Positions 9,336 to 20,430 of a DNA stretch of 64,000 nucleotides are shown here, one piece after another. The stretch is from Prorocentrum cordatum (taxonomy: Eukaryota > Sar > Dinophyceae > Prorocentrales > Prorocentraceae). Numbering within the stretch: position 1 is the stretch's first letter; each line of letters starts with the position of its first letter. Under the pieces are notes generated by a model. It ran no database searches. It saw nothing but the letters and a program-made list of their open reading frames with translations, and was not told where the DNA came from. Location: assembly GCA_963575745.1 (NCBI GenBank), contig CAUYUJ010005758.1, forward strand, positions 227,501 to 291,500, in the 5' to 3' direction. The translations under genes and the position numbers were made by a program.

Positions 9336-11084
9336 TAGTAATAATGCGGAGTTCCGGAAAAGGGTCCCAAGGGGGTGGGATGAATCCGCGCGGCCCGCAA
9401 CACTCCGCGAACCTGCCACGAGACTCCCCCGCATGGAGCAGCATGCATTTTGCCGTTTTCGCAACCTTCCGCCAGGCTCCCGCCAACTTCCACCACCGCA
9501 CAACTGACGGAGAAACTGTCATACGGCATTCAGGGGAGTAATGATGATCCACATACTTCTGCAATGCGCACACACACACAATATCACAAACTAAACGCAC
9601 ACGGCGCATATACAACTTGAGCAATAACCGCCAACACTAGTAAACCAACGTACATCGAAACTGAACTTCGAACTATTATATGGTACTAGGCACATCGGAC
9701 TCGGCGCTGACGAACTGCACCATAGAACACCAACAGCCAGGCGAACAAGGGAATGCAAAACGCGCAAACCCTTCAATTGGCAATTCCACTTGAACGAAAA
9801 ATGGTATATGGCGCAACGAATGAGCGGTAACACCATGCATGGTTTCGATTTGCCGGACGGTATTCACATAAAAGAATATGGCAATGCACTTTGGTGTTGT
9901 GCAAAACTGCATCCCAAACATGTCAATACTTGCGATGTAGAACTGAATGCAGCTCGTTCGCATGCATGTTGTCTTGGAATGTGTAATTCGCCAAGCGTGC
10001 GGCTAAAAGCCACTCGCAAGCAAACCTGCATTGTCGAAATACTGCTTCCATGTATGGCGACATCCAAATACTGGTCATAAGCAGGCCTGAATTTCCGGAG
10101 CATTCTTTCACAGAGCGTAACATGGAACGGCGATTACGCGCAACTCCGCGTTACCGAGATACTTCTTCCATACGTCTTGGCAAGAGACGATGGTCCTGAG
10201 CAGCCCTGTGTTCTCTGGGCACGCACTTCGCCAGCCGTCATCGGGAGCGCTGCTCATGAACAAATCCGCGCTCTCGGCATGTATCCCAGGTGCGCTGCAC
10301 AAGCTTAAGCCCAGGCCCACTCCAGGAAGAAGAGATGCGACTGGGCCCGAGAATCAACAAGGTGTTTACCAATAGCCACGGATATAATTCGAGCAACATG
10401 CATCCCACGACGCTCGACCTCCTGCGCTCGAGCTCCTGCGCTCCTGGCAGAGTTCCCGGGTGTCGCAACCTGGGTCGCAGCCTGACTTCAGACGAATCCA
10501 GCGGCGCCCTGGACGACGAGGAACACAGGAAGGTATGCCTTGAGCACATCAGAGACAGATGGCCCTCCGACACCAGCACCATCAGCGAACGCCCTGGCAA
10601 CAGAAAACGAACGAGGAAGCTGACGAGCAAGAAGACAAAGGATGGGGTCAAAACAAAGGGCGAACACTGACCCACTGAGTGGACGCCTGTTTGATACCTC
10701 TGGAGATCAGGGTCTGGTACTGCCGGTTCTCCTCAAAGGATATAACAATCAAACACCCAGCACACATGAGCGGAATGCATTTTTGAACCTTCAGGGCACA
10801 CACATAGACTCCAAGACCCAGAATATGGGAGTGGAGGTCAAGCGTGGCCAGAGAGGCGACTCATGTAAATCCACGTCGAATCCGCTACCCGCAGCACGGG
10901 TGAGAAGTGGTGGCGAAGCCCCCCATGTCAGGGAAGCCAAGGAAGATGTAGATGGCGACGCAGCCGAGGCACTGAGATGGAAGCCGTACAAGCAGCACGC
11001 AACACTGAATAGTATGAACACCGCATGGCTCCACTACCAAAACAGAAATTGTCAGCAGCATGACACCACAAGAACACCATGCCT
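9336..11084. other. No recognised gene; moderate-GC unique DNA
   Basis: Less GC-rich than its surroundings. A weak duplication joins 10010-10050 and 10120-10165 (CGAAATACTGCTTCCAT versus CGAGATACTTCTTCCAT). The plus frame 10290-10670 and the minus frame 10791-11021 have unbiased composition and could contain exons of unknown genes, but I see no motif. This may include the 3' flank of the CCCH gene. Confidence 0.4.
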
Positions 11085-12462
11085 TCAATTCAGATCGGCC
11101 CCAAGAAACACATCTACAGACATGCCAATCAAATCACGGACAGTAGCCTCTTCCTCCTCTTGGTCAGGAGCTCCGATACCGTCAAATTTGGTGTAGCCGA
11201 CGCTGGACGCCCGTGGCAGAGATGGCATGTCTCGGCTTCCCAGTGCCAGAGCCTCTACGTTGATCGCACGACCGTCAGGGTGAAGGTACACGCAGTCTCT
11301 GCGATGACACTTCCTGCCGTACCGACAGAGCTGAGCGCCCAAATCTGGCCGAACAAACGATGACGACACAGGAAAACGGCAACTTACCGACCTCACGTGC
11401 ACCGTTGGTGAGCGGCCTTCAGCAATGGGATCGCGTCCTGGTAGCCGGGCTGGGAAGCCGTGGATTTAGCTCTGAAGGTGAACCGGGAAAGTCGTTCACG
11501 TGTCGAAATGCTCGCGAATTTGAATTTTGGCATTCGTCAAGCCAGGTCTGGGCGCGTTCCTCGGCCTGACTTAGAGCTTCGAGAATGTCAAACAAGTGAT
11601 CTTCTACTGCAGCTGACAGGCTGGCGCCCGCGGCACACTCGGCAGTGAGGGCCTCAAAGCCCGACCTGCATCGGCAACAGTGTCCTTGATCAAGTCAGGG
11701 ATGAAGCTCGAGATCTCGCGCAGTCCGCGAACAATCCTCGTGTTAATCTTGAGGGGTAGCGCGTCGATTTGGAACTGGCGGTTATTCATTGCAGACCAGA
11801 AATCGGGCATTTTCGCGTCCACCTCGCTCTCGCCACTCTCGTCAGGGTCCGTGCCGTCACCACCCGCAGCCGACGACGCCGAAGCTGATTACGAAGAAGA
11901 GACCTGCTGCTCGTCGAGGTCCGTGTCCTTCGGTGCAGTGGCCGCAATAGCAACCTGCTTGTCCACAGTCTCATTCGACTTAACCAGGGATTCATTCTGC
12001 GCGTCCACGAGCGCCTGATTCGATGCAAGTGGAGAGTCATAAGACTGACGAGCGAAGTCTTCAACATGCGGAATCGAGTATAACTCTGGCGTCACCACAG
12101 TGCCCAGAGCTGTCTTCGGAATTGGATTAAACAGCTCCGCGTCCCGATTAAAACGATGACGCGGCCGCATAACAAACAAGGGATGCGTTAATACTGCAGC
12201 ACCTTACCTTGCTCGAGCAAGCTGCTGAGAGCCCGCTCCCCACAGAACGCAAGAACTCATCTGCCCATCGGTCAGTATAGCGCCGCAATAATTGGAATGC
12301 TGTTGCCAATTCTCGCGCGCAACGTCGTGTGATGGGGCCCCGATGCCAACGCTGTTGATGCACCGCCAAGTTGAGCAAATGATAATGCTGGTCTGAATCT
12401 GCGGAAATAAGCGGAAGGACTTGGCCTACCAAAGTCGACACAACACCGAACGCCTCATCCAT
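11085..12462 (-). CDS. CCCH (Nab2-type) zinc-finger protein, multi-exon
   Basis: Minus-strand exons join in phase: about 12462-12208, 12134-11904, 11822-11666, 11606-about 11500, a short exon ending at 11388, and 11344-11085 (stop TGA). Introns are 73, 81, 59 and 43 nt where both ends are clear; donors include GTAAGG and GTAAGT. The last exon carries LCRYGRKCHRRDCVYLHPDG, a C-x5-C-x4-C-x3-H finger followed by the usual HP-GR tail, as in Nab2/ZC3H14-type poly(A)-RNA-binding proteins. The N-terminal part (MDEAFGVV.., about 85 residues, helical) and the middle (VEDHLFDILEALSQAEERAQ, helical) are not recognised. The start used is the first in-frame ATG. The frame is open further upstream into a relict spliced leader at 12547-12568. 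RNA binding is family inference; the junction between exons 4 and 5 is unresolved. Confidence 0.65.
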
Positions 12463-12532
12463 GAAAGGGCTTGTGCGGGACAGTTCAGAAATACAATCCA
12501 AGCAAGAACGCAACAGTGAACTTCTGCGCCGC

Positions 12533-12568
12533 CTTGAGCCACGCGGCTTGAGCCAAAATGGTTACCCA
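12533..12568 (-). other. Relict spliced leader, one full and one partial copy
   Basis: On the minus strand, 12568-12547 matches the 22-nt dinoflagellate spliced leader at 19 positions, including the unbroken stretch CCATTTTGGCTCAAG. It is followed at once by CCGCGTGGCTCAAG (to 12533), a truncated second copy. Leader plus partial leader is the recognised footprint of an mRNA that was trans-spliced, reverse transcribed, reinserted and trans-spliced again. It lies 71 bases 5' of the assigned ATG of the CCCH gene, on the same strand. Confidence 0.85.
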
Positions 12569-13175
12569 AGAAGATAAGAGTGGAGGATGCCGGGGAAGGC
12601 AGCAGCTACGATGTAACAAACAAGCCCAGCATCAAGCATGCACTTTTGAACAGAATCACATATGCGAAACGTCAGCCTCCAGGGACACGAATTTGTCTAT
12701 GAGCGATCGTCCAGGGATGAAGCCCCTCAGAACATTGGAGCAGCATACTTGGTATACGTACCAGAGAGCTTCGATGATTCAAGCTAGACGAAACATCTTG
12801 TTGGCATAGTCGGAGAACGAGATTGGTCTTGTGGCTGACACCGCATGAAACAATACCAGAACACCGTGGTCCGTTGGCAGATCCCCCCTGGCCAAAACAA
12901 TCGCTAAGACGAGCATGGTTAAAACCAGGGCCGGCCGTGACGGGTATGAACAAAGCCTGACAGAACAAGGACAAGGACCACAGCGAAGCGCTTCAAGACT
13001 TTGCTCAACAAGAACCTACGCTAGACCGCAGGGGCCAAGGCTGGAGTCCCGAAACACCTGAAGACGAACTCGAAACAACGTCAGCAAGAAGGAGGACGGG
13101 GATGGAGGGGAGGTCTAAGATGAGAGGGGGGAATGGGGAGGATGACGAAGAGCTGGAGGAGGTAGAGTAGAAGAG

Positions 13176-13197
13176 TCCGTAGCCATTTTGGCTCAAT
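13176..13197 (+). other. Relict spliced leader at the 5' end of a LINE
   Basis: Positions 13176-13196 are identical to the first 21 bases of the dinoflagellate spliced leader (T, then CCGTAGCCATTTTGGCTCAA); only the final G is changed to T. The following sequence (TACTTAAACG) is not the GT-led intron of an SL RNA gene, so this is an inserted leader, not the SL RNA gene. LINE ORF1 starts directly downstream. Confidence 0.93.
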
Positions 13198-15178
13198 ACT
13201 TAAACGTTGTGAAGGGCCGAGGTTCCGAGAATCAGCGATTAGGTCTGGGCAACTGTCCGTGGCCAATTCTCGAGCGATTCGCAGCGTGCGCAGCGGCGCG
13301 CGTTCCTTTTCACACAAGAGCGCATGGCCCCCCCTCATGTTGCTGCCTGGGCTCCAACAGGCATGGCTTGCAATTCTGTGGCTGTAAGCGCAAACCAGAA
13401 TATTCCAAATGGTGTTATCATTGCGGTACAGACCTACCACGGCTCCAACACCACCGCGCCCAACCACCTCGTGGAGTTTGGCAAACAGGTGGGCAAGGGG
13501 GCACACGCCAAGATGGAGGACACACCAGGACCGAGGCACGGGCTACCAGTGGTCACAGCCAGGGGCCCACCGCCGACAAGCCCCGAATGGCATTCAGTTC
13601 TTGCATGCGCTGGTACGAGGTGCTGACACAAAGTTCAAAGACATTCTCCCTGAAGACTCGAGGGGGAAATTGGACCAGATTCTTAACGCTTCAGGGTCAA
13701 TTCGTGATGCCAGAACACCAGCTTCCAAAGTCCTTCAACACAGTGAACAAGACATTCGACGTCGTGAACAGAGAACACAGAGGATGGAGGAGCGCCAGAA
13801 CCAGATTTTGGTAAAGATTGAGAACCTGGAGGAGAAGGGAAGGACGCTCCAGACCCTCATCGAGGAAGAGAACGCAGCCATCGAGCATTACAGGTATACG
13901 ATGGCCTCTCGAATCCAGGAGTCGCAGGGTACCCCGTCGCCCGACCAGCTGGGGGTCGACCTCGAGGCCTTGACTGCGGTCATCGGCAAGCTCGACATGG
14001 CCAACAAGACTCACCTGGGCAACCTCTACAAGGAGGCGGTCAACTCCATCGGCCCCCAGCTAGGGGAAGTTTACACGGCGGCCACCAACATGGCCGCCAC
14101 CCCCCTCCAGCCGCCTGAGGAGGGGACGCATGCCAAAGGGAAACAGACAGGCAAGGGGAGGTGGCCATCGCGGGCCGTCTTCCCTGATCTCGATGCACAG
14201 CAGCAGAATTTTGAGATGGACCAGGAAGCCCGTGAAGCTGATGCAGAGGAAGCCGTGGAAGCAAACGCGACCCTTGAGGACATCTTTCCATACGGCGAGG
14301 ACTTCCACACGACACTCTTGGAAGAACTCCCTGATTCAGCTGTCCCGCGGATCCAGGAAACATATGCCCAGAAAAAAAAAAGCAGCCAGCGCAGTCCGAC
14401 CTGCAGCGAGAGAACCACGTTCCAGCTCACCTGTCCGCCCAGCAGATCCAAACGCTCCTTCAGGAGGAGCCGCAGGATCGGCTCCCCCCCATCGAGAGGC
14501 AACCCAGTAAGGCTCCGCAGTCAGACACTCAATGGATCCTGTTGGGCCACATGTATAGAATGCCTGCAAGTCTCGGGTCATGAGGTCATTGTTTTTCATG
14601 CGCACAAGCTCTACGGCGAGAAACTCGCCGATGTTCGTGCAACCGCATTCAAGATGGGGTGGCACTCCGATGTGGCTCCCGCCGATTTAACGAACCCCAT
14701 GTGCCCCACGAGTGACACAATGGCTTTGATTAAAAAGCACTCGGGCTTCTGGTTGGGTAATGATGGCATGGTGGTCCCTGGCAGACTGGCGAGCTGTGTT
14801 TTCCGAACGTCAGCCCTAGGGGCCATGCAGTTGTTCAGCGTGTACTTGCAGGACCAAGTGCAGCTACACGAAGCGAATAGGACCATCCTAAGCCAGTTGT
14901 GGAAGAAAGTTTCTAAAGCAGCAGTGCCATTCGCTGTAGGAGGTGATGTCGGCATGGCAGCAAAGAAGGTCGAGACCTTCCAGCCGCGGGCCAAATTTGC
15001 CGCGGTATTGCGCGTCCCCGAAACGCCCGCGTACCTGCCAGGAGGAACAACATCCACCATCGGTTATTGTATCTTGAGTAGGGCTTTGGGCGCTGCAGAC
15101 CCTGTCGCGGGGATGGACATGTCTTGGCACAAGAGGCCCGCCCACCAAGAGCTCCCCCAGAGTACGAGGACCTCGTGA
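13188..15178 (+). pseudogene. LINE ORF1 plus APE-type endonuclease (frameshifted)
   Basis: The first frame (from 13188) holds a Cys cluster FCGCKRKPEYSKWCYHCG at 13374-13427. A frame change near 13600 leads to a glutamate/arginine-rich coiled coil (REQRTQRMEERQNQILVKIE, about 13760-13890) and a linker. From about 14520 to 15115 comes a worn endonuclease-exonuclease-phosphatase domain: HEVIVFHAHK, VPFAVGGDVGM where GGDFN is usual, and STIGYCILS where the catalytic ST(I)DY/SDH region is expected. Several catalytic residues look replaced, so the nuclease is probably dead. Together with the next frames it forms the 5' half of the LINE. Confidence 0.75.
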
Positions 15179-15726
15179 ACAAACTCGAGCATGCCATGAC
15201 CAACAGGACCATGCACGGGGACACCTACCAGATGGCCACCCAAGAGGTACAGGGACCCCTGCAGCGCCTATTAGATCAAGTTTATCATGCCTGGGCAGAA
15301 CGAGCCTGGCAAGAAGTTCTAAATGGAACTCAAGCCCCTCCCGAAGGTCGCAGAGGCGGTCTCCGCCCTGAATTTCAAGATGGTCCTTTGAAGAAAGTGT
15401 TGGCCACAATAGCATACCTGAAGGTTTTCCCTAGAAAGGCCCTTCAATGGGCCTGCAACCGTCTGCAAGAGATAGAATCCCTCCTGGCCAAAAACGGGAA
15501 CCACCCTTTGCATGTTTACACCGTCAAATTACTGCGACAGCTTTGGCAACTTCCACAGAGAAGTGGACCGTTTAGGCAGTACTGGAAGGAAGGAGGGTCC
15601 TTCTGGCACTGTTATCTGTCAGGCGTAGCTGCAGCTATTCTTGCAAAAGAGTCACCGGCAGCTCGCGCGGCTTTGGTGGCGCAGTGCTTCGATTTGTCAC
15701 ACGGTGTTTTAAGCCCGGCCAACTGA
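15124..15726 (+). pseudogene. LINE linker between endonuclease and reverse transcriptase
   Basis: A 200-codon frame overlapping the end of the endonuclease frame. It is rich in helices (NKLEHAMTNRTMHGDTYQMA; LQWACNRLQEIESLLAKNG), typical of the long spacer upstream of RT in dinoflagellate LINEs. It has no catalytic motif of its own. The equivalent part of the second LINE in this window is at about 36960-36500 on the minus strand (WKAWAQTAAKGRGGSQAFQF). Confidence 0.65.
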
Positions 15727-15849
15727 AGGAGAGAAGGAAGCAGAGGACGGAGTGGGAGCAGCGGTGCAATGAGGCGGGAGGTGACAGTGCGCAGAAGGCA
15801 TTTCCTTATCTTCGAGGCAAAGAATACACACCAGAAGACGTGGACACGT

Positions 15850-17081
15850 GCCTAGATGGCCGCGTCATCGCTACCAAATCGCTTGTGCAAGGAATCCCAG
15901 CATTGGTCGTCTGCATGGGAAGCTACACGGTGCCCAGCAGCACCGCCTTCTCGTACAGGATTAGCGCCTGCCCCAGTGCCAATTCCCACTGAGCCAGATG
16001 CGATCAAACGTACCGCCAGGAGGTTCAAGCTAAAGACTTGTACCCCTGATGGCATGCATCCGAGACACTACGCGTTGATCTCGCAGGATGCCGTTCGAGC
16101 GCTATCGCTTATCTTCCACATCATGGATGTCTTGGGAACGGCGCCGAAATCAATTCAAACCATCATCGTCCTCCTTGCCCAGAAGCCCCAAGGAGGCCGG
16201 CGCCCATTGGGCCACTACCCCGCTATGCCAAGACTACACGCTGAACTACATCTGGCCCCATGCAGAAGTTGAGAACGTGAGTTTGGTTTGGGCCCACCAT
16301 ACAGCATGTCCCAAAAACGAGGTCCTGAAGATATTGTTTGGAGGAATGCGGTTCGGAGTGAATGGTGCACTTCCCAGGGGATTTCGTATTCATGTGTTTT
16401 TATTGGACCTGGTACAATTCTATAAGAAAAGCAATCATGTGAAACTACTTGAACAAGCTGGTCTCGTTGGTTTTCCTCTATATGTGATACTTTACACCAG
16501 TGGCTTTTACAGATGGGGCAGAATGTTGTTGCTTGACGGTGTACACAGCAGTACCATATATCCACACTCAGGCATCATTGCAGGTTCGACTACTGCGACG
16601 TTTGAGGCAACAGCTTACCTGATGCCGACAGTCCAGAGCTGGACACACGAGCCAAATGCGCCTGCGCTGGGGGTTCACATCGACGACCTGCAGCTCCACA
16701 CCTGGTCGGAATCAGCGACGGTCTGCATTGAGACGATTACCACACTCACGCAATCGCTTCAAATAATATCTAAATTGTACGCTATCGGCAAAGAACATGA
16801 ATGTCACGGGGAACTCCATTCAGCTCATTCGATATGCTAAACATGCTTTGGGACTCCTGGCAGGAGCAGTTGAACAGGCCTCAGCCAATCTTGGAGTGGA
16901 TTACCTCGGAGGCCGTTCACAAGCACAGGTTCGTGCACTGAGAAATCGAGTGAGTAGATGGAGAAAACTCAGGAGAAGGGTTCGTAAGCCGTTGGTTTTC
17001 CGAGGGACCAGACGCCTGGTCCAGGGTTTTTCTCCTCGTGAAGGTTTAGCCGCAAGGCTGCGGCTGTGGCCATGGGGGTGA
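15850..17081 (+). pseudogene. LINE reverse transcriptase (frameshifted)
   Basis: The frame ending at 16272 holds the start of the fingers domain (FKLKTCTPDGMHPRHYALI). A shift at about 16200-16260 moves reading to a frame containing FLLDLVQFYKKSNHVKLLEQ, HSGIIAGSTTATFEA (usual GI.QG.. region) and LGVHIDDLQLH at 16664-16696; IDD replaces the usual (F/Y)xDD, with both aspartates kept. After a stop at 16840, a third frame (16797-17081) gives the thumb-like NLGVDYLGGRSQAQVRALRN. Frame breaks mean no intact polymerase. Confidence 0.85.
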
Positions 17082-17850
17082 AGCAAGCAGACTGCCTAAT
17101 GGACATCTCCTGGGCCCTCACATCCAGAGGTCAATAACACCTTATTTCTATAGCAGCATCCACTCTAGAAATATATGCACATGAGTGGTGGCACAGCACC
17201 AACCATCGTCCCGAAGGGGGCTCAGCACATGCAGATGCCATCCCCTTGAGCAGTCTCTCGACAGCGCTCAGAGAAGCCTAAGCATGGGTTGAGTCCACTG
17301 TCCAAAAATCTTGGGATTCTCGGAACAGGGGTCCTCTTTTAGATGTTATTGTGTGGCTGAAAATCGTAGGGTAGACTATCGAGTCCCCTGCTACCCTCGT
17401 CACGAATGCTGGACAGAAGCTCGTACTAACTGAAGTGCCGCCTGCTAAGGTGGTACAGTACTTTGTCCAAGCGCTTTCGGCCACCAAGCTAGCTGAAGCT
17501 TTTAACAAGAAGCTTGTATCCATGACCCACCCAGTTGCCAAACATATTCGGGCAGAGGGCATATGGATGTCTGCCGCGAAAAAAGGCATTCAATTCTAAA
17601 GAGTTGGAGGGCAATAGAGACCTGTTCTCAAACAGATTCGTTCATGCTCGGTCCCCAATGGGACCAGCCTCAGCAGGTGGGGCTATGACGTCCCTGCTGA
17701 ATGTGCTTTCTGTGGCAAAACTGGCCCGGTGTTCCATCGGACTTGGAAATGTAAAGAGACAAGATTTCTGCCCCGTCTATAATCCAGGATGCTCTGGAAG
17801 CTGGGCCTGACCACCCGTTATTTAGCTATCTCTGGCAGCCCCTCCCCACT
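17082..17850 (+). pseudogene. LINE post-RT region with CCHC finger
   Basis: Badly decayed. One readable island at about 17677-17756 gives YDVPAECAFCGKTGPVFHRT then WKC, a C-x2-C-x7-H-x4-C finger. The second LINE has the same motif at about 34885-34835 with its first Cys changed to Tyr (YLLCGARGTFYHRFYEC), so this finger is a family signature between RT and RNase H. No long frame elsewhere in the interval. Confidence 0.6.
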
Positions 17851-18370
17851 TTGGACCCAGTCAGCCCAGATTGGGATCTTAGATTCGTGGGCCCAGGCAT
17901 GGCGCATATTGAACCATTTAACTTTCCTGCAGATGCTTTGATTTTCACAGATGGTGGGTGCGACCACCCAACCAACCCAGACCTGGCGAGGGCTGGAGTG
18001 GCGGCAGTTCAGATTGATGACGCAGGCAATCTCATTCGTGCCATGTTTTCCCCGCTCCCTCGAGATTTCCCTCAGACCAGTGGTGATGCAGAGCATGCAG
18101 TAGTGCCTTCAGCCATCATAAGGTCGGACCAGCCAGCTGAAACAATGAACTACTATGATTGCAGTGCACTAGGTATCTGGGAGGAATCGTCGTTCGCAGT
18201 ACTGGCGGCCAGCGGCGCGCAAGCTAGCCCAGAGTGATTGGCCAATATTTATCAACATTAGGGCCCACAGAGACCTAAGTAGTGCTGAAGATGACCTCGA
18301 GCGTCTCGCGATCCAAGGGAACGCCCTCGCGGACCACTTTGCTGGACTTGCCTCGAGGGCCTATGGGCAC
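17851..18370 (+). pseudogene. LINE RNase H domain
   Basis: The motifs follow the RNase H order: ALIFTDGGCDHPTNPDLARA (first Asp), GDAEHAVV (Glu), NYYDCSALG (second Asp), then, after a frame break near 18235, DDLERLAIQGNALADHFAGL (the GN..AD region with the last Asp). All four acidic positions are represented, but the frame is broken, so no active enzyme is expected. Confidence 0.8.
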
Positions 18371-18453
18371 CCACCTGCAACGGTTGAGGTCTATCAGCAA
18401 GCTGTGGCAGAATACTGTAACCTAACTGCGGGGGAGATCCAGATTCTAAGCAA

Positions 18454-18790
18454 TTGGCCACCGCTAAAAAAATGCATGGCAAACTGTCCCGCGCTAGACG
18501 TCCGAAAGCCGTTAAGGCAAAAGCCTCCCCGCACCTGGCTGTTTGGGATGGAGTCGCCTGCAGATGCTCTCGGTGCCTCAGAGTGTGCTCACCATCGAGC
18601 ACGTTCCCATGTGATGCCATGGCCCCCACTTTACAATCCCTCCTTTCGTCAGGAGGGGGCCAGGGGCACCAACTCTTCGGGGCAAGAATTGTGAGCAGTG
18701 ATCCCCCAGTCATCTACTGCAATGACTGTGGTTGTTTTGCGTCCCGCGCGGCCACAGGACTCCTGCTCCCTGGCACGCGCCCGCGCAGGT
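18454..18790 (+). pseudogene. LINE C-terminal Cys/His domain
   Basis: The frame reads CRCSRCLRVC, then a His (GHQLFGARI) and PPVIYCNDCGCFASRA. This paired-Cys, His, CxxCG arrangement closes dinoflagellate LINE polyproteins and is matched in the second LINE (EHVLFCKRCGASMFRQ at about 33750). Probably zinc-binding; role unknown. Confidence 0.65.
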
Positions 18791-19319
18791 CCAGCGAGCG
18801 GTCAAAGCTCCGCAGAAGTATTGTTCCAGGAGCGACCCTCAAACTCGGGACCCCGTTCCCCCTCCTCCCCCTCCTTTCGTCCTTGTCCTTCGTCCCCCCC
18901 CCCTTCCTTCCCCTGCCGAGGTCCGTGCCGAGGCGCTGTGCCCTGGCCTTCTGCCTCCCAGTCGCCCCGTGGCCCCCAGTGAGCTGCAGACGCTCGACTG
19001 CAGAGGGGCGCAGGAGGCACGAGCACCCTTGTCCGACTCATCAGATTAGTGATGGTTTCGGCTGACATGCGCCTGTCACTTTTCGAAGCAGTTGCCGTCA
19101 GCCCACCACCCCTGGTCGACCCAGGGCTTTCCAGGCCAAGCAGTCTCCGTCGGTGTTGGATATCAGGAAGGGATGTCGAGGAGGGGTGTCAAGGAGATCT
19201 GCTGCGGCCTCTCTTTCAGCAAGTGAATTGTGCAGTGGATGTGCCTCGGCTAGGCCGTATCATCACCCGACGTTGTCTTGAAGTGTCTTCAAGGTCTAGA
19301 GTCTAGAGTAGAAGAGTGA

Positions 19320-19615
19320 CTGACTCGCATGAGTCTTCCCCGCCTTTTCCTCCGCCTTGCTCTTTTCACCCCCCGTCTCCCTCTGCTGCTACTCCTCGTC
19401 CCTCATGTTCCCTCCCCCTGCTCATCCTCCCGCTCCCCCTGCTATTCCTCCTCCTCCTCCTCCTCCTCCTCCTCCTCCTTCCCATTATGGTTTTGCTCCC
19501 CCATGCTCCCCTTTCCCCTTCTCTCCCCCCCCTTGTCCTCCGGAACCTCCTCCGTAACCTCTTCCTCCTCCTCCTCCTCCTCCTCCTCCTCCTCCTCCTC
19601 CTCCTACGCAGCCGC
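19320..19615. repeat. TCC/CTC microsatellite tracts
   Basis: Two purer runs (19446-19484 and 19562-19606) in a C/T-rich context with CCCC runs. Open frames in both directions are repeat-encoded. Confidence 0.85.
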
Positions 19616-19689
19616 CGCGGCCAAAGACAGATGAGGGGCATGACGAGAGACTGTTTTCTTTACAACTGGGCGGGTACACTTGCGCGCAG

Positions 19690-19810
19690 AGCTGGGTGGA
19701 GCGTTCCAAAGGGTTGCATTGCGACTCCGACTCAGGAAATCACGCAAACAGGGTTGGGGTGCGCGTTCCAACGGGTTGCGCAGGGACTCCCGAAATCACA
19801 CAAGTCCGAG
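19690..19810. repeat. 64-nt tandem duplication
   Basis: GCGTTCCAAAGGGTTGC at about 19701 recurs as GCGTTCCAACGGGTTGC at about 19765, each followed by a related GACTC..GAAATCACGCAAAC or GACTCCCGAAATCACACAAG stretch. Two imperfect units. Confidence 0.7.
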
Positions 19811-19869
19811 CCTCACTTGCGCGCTTCTGCTGCCTAGCACTGTTTTGACGGAGTGCCTGGGAGGGTGAA

Positions 19870-20430
19870 CCGTCATTCAGGTAGACTTGACAGCAGTGGA
19901 CACCCACCAACATCTGAGGGCGACGACAACGACGGCAACGACGACGGCGACGGAAACGGCGACGACGCCGCGCCCGCCGCCGCCCTGCGCTCCGCTCGCC
20001 AGGGCCGCTGCCGGGCACGCCGAGGGCCTGCCGAGGGCCCGCCGAGGGCCGCCGCGGGCCGCGGCGGCGGCGGCGGCGGCGTCGGCAGCGGCGTCGGCAG
20101 CGGCGGGGGCCCTGCTCCGCCGCGCCGGCGGGCGCCGCCCATGGCAGGCGCGCGCGGGCATGCGGCGGGGCCCGCGCGGGCCGCCGCAGGGTGCTGCGCC
20201 GCACGGTCTGCCCCGGGCGGCGGGCCGCGGCGGCAGGCCTGGGCGCCGCGGGGTCTCCTCGGGCGGCGCGGCGGCCCGCGCGGCGGCCGGCGGCCGGGCT
20301 GCAGCCACGATGGCTGCGGCGCGGCGAGCACCAGGGGGGCCGGGACTCCGTCCCTCGTGGGGCTCGGGCTCCATACACGCACTTCCAGGCTGGCCCGCGC
20401 TGTCTCTGCCGCCCGAAGTGCTCATCTCAT
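19870..20430. other. Very GC-rich stretch, possible coding, unidentified
   Basis: Over 75% GC by eye, with long open frames on both strands. The minus frame 20425-19877 is A/R/P-rich and ends in a valine-rich hydrophobic run; the plus frames are equally biased. No motif allows a choice. From 20430 to 21097 I see only unique DNA and no gene. Confidence 0.25.

Larger units (their letters stand above)
13198..18800 (+). mobile_element. Degenerate LINE (non-LTR) with C-terminal RNase H
   Basis: Successive plus-strand frames encode ORF1, an endonuclease, a linker, reverse transcriptase, a CCHC finger, RNase H and a C-terminal Cys/His domain. The order is that of an RNase-H-bearing LINE. Several frameshifts and stops (for example near 13600, 15180, 15730, 16250 and across 17080-17680) make it inactive. 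It begins at a relict spliced leader, implying that a trans-spliced transcript was the template. The 3' end near 18800 is estimated; the GC-rich DNA beyond 18780 gives way to TCC repeats. Separate entries describe each domain. Confidence 0.9.

Noticed and set aside
10290-10670. Plus-strand 126-codon frame with ordinary composition
   Set aside because: No motif, no clear splice sites, and the minus strand is open over the same interval; not enough to call a gene.
13176-13197. Possible SL RNA gene
   Set aside because: The leader is not followed by a GT-led intron or an Sm-like site, and the terminal G is changed; the sequence instead runs into a LINE ORF.
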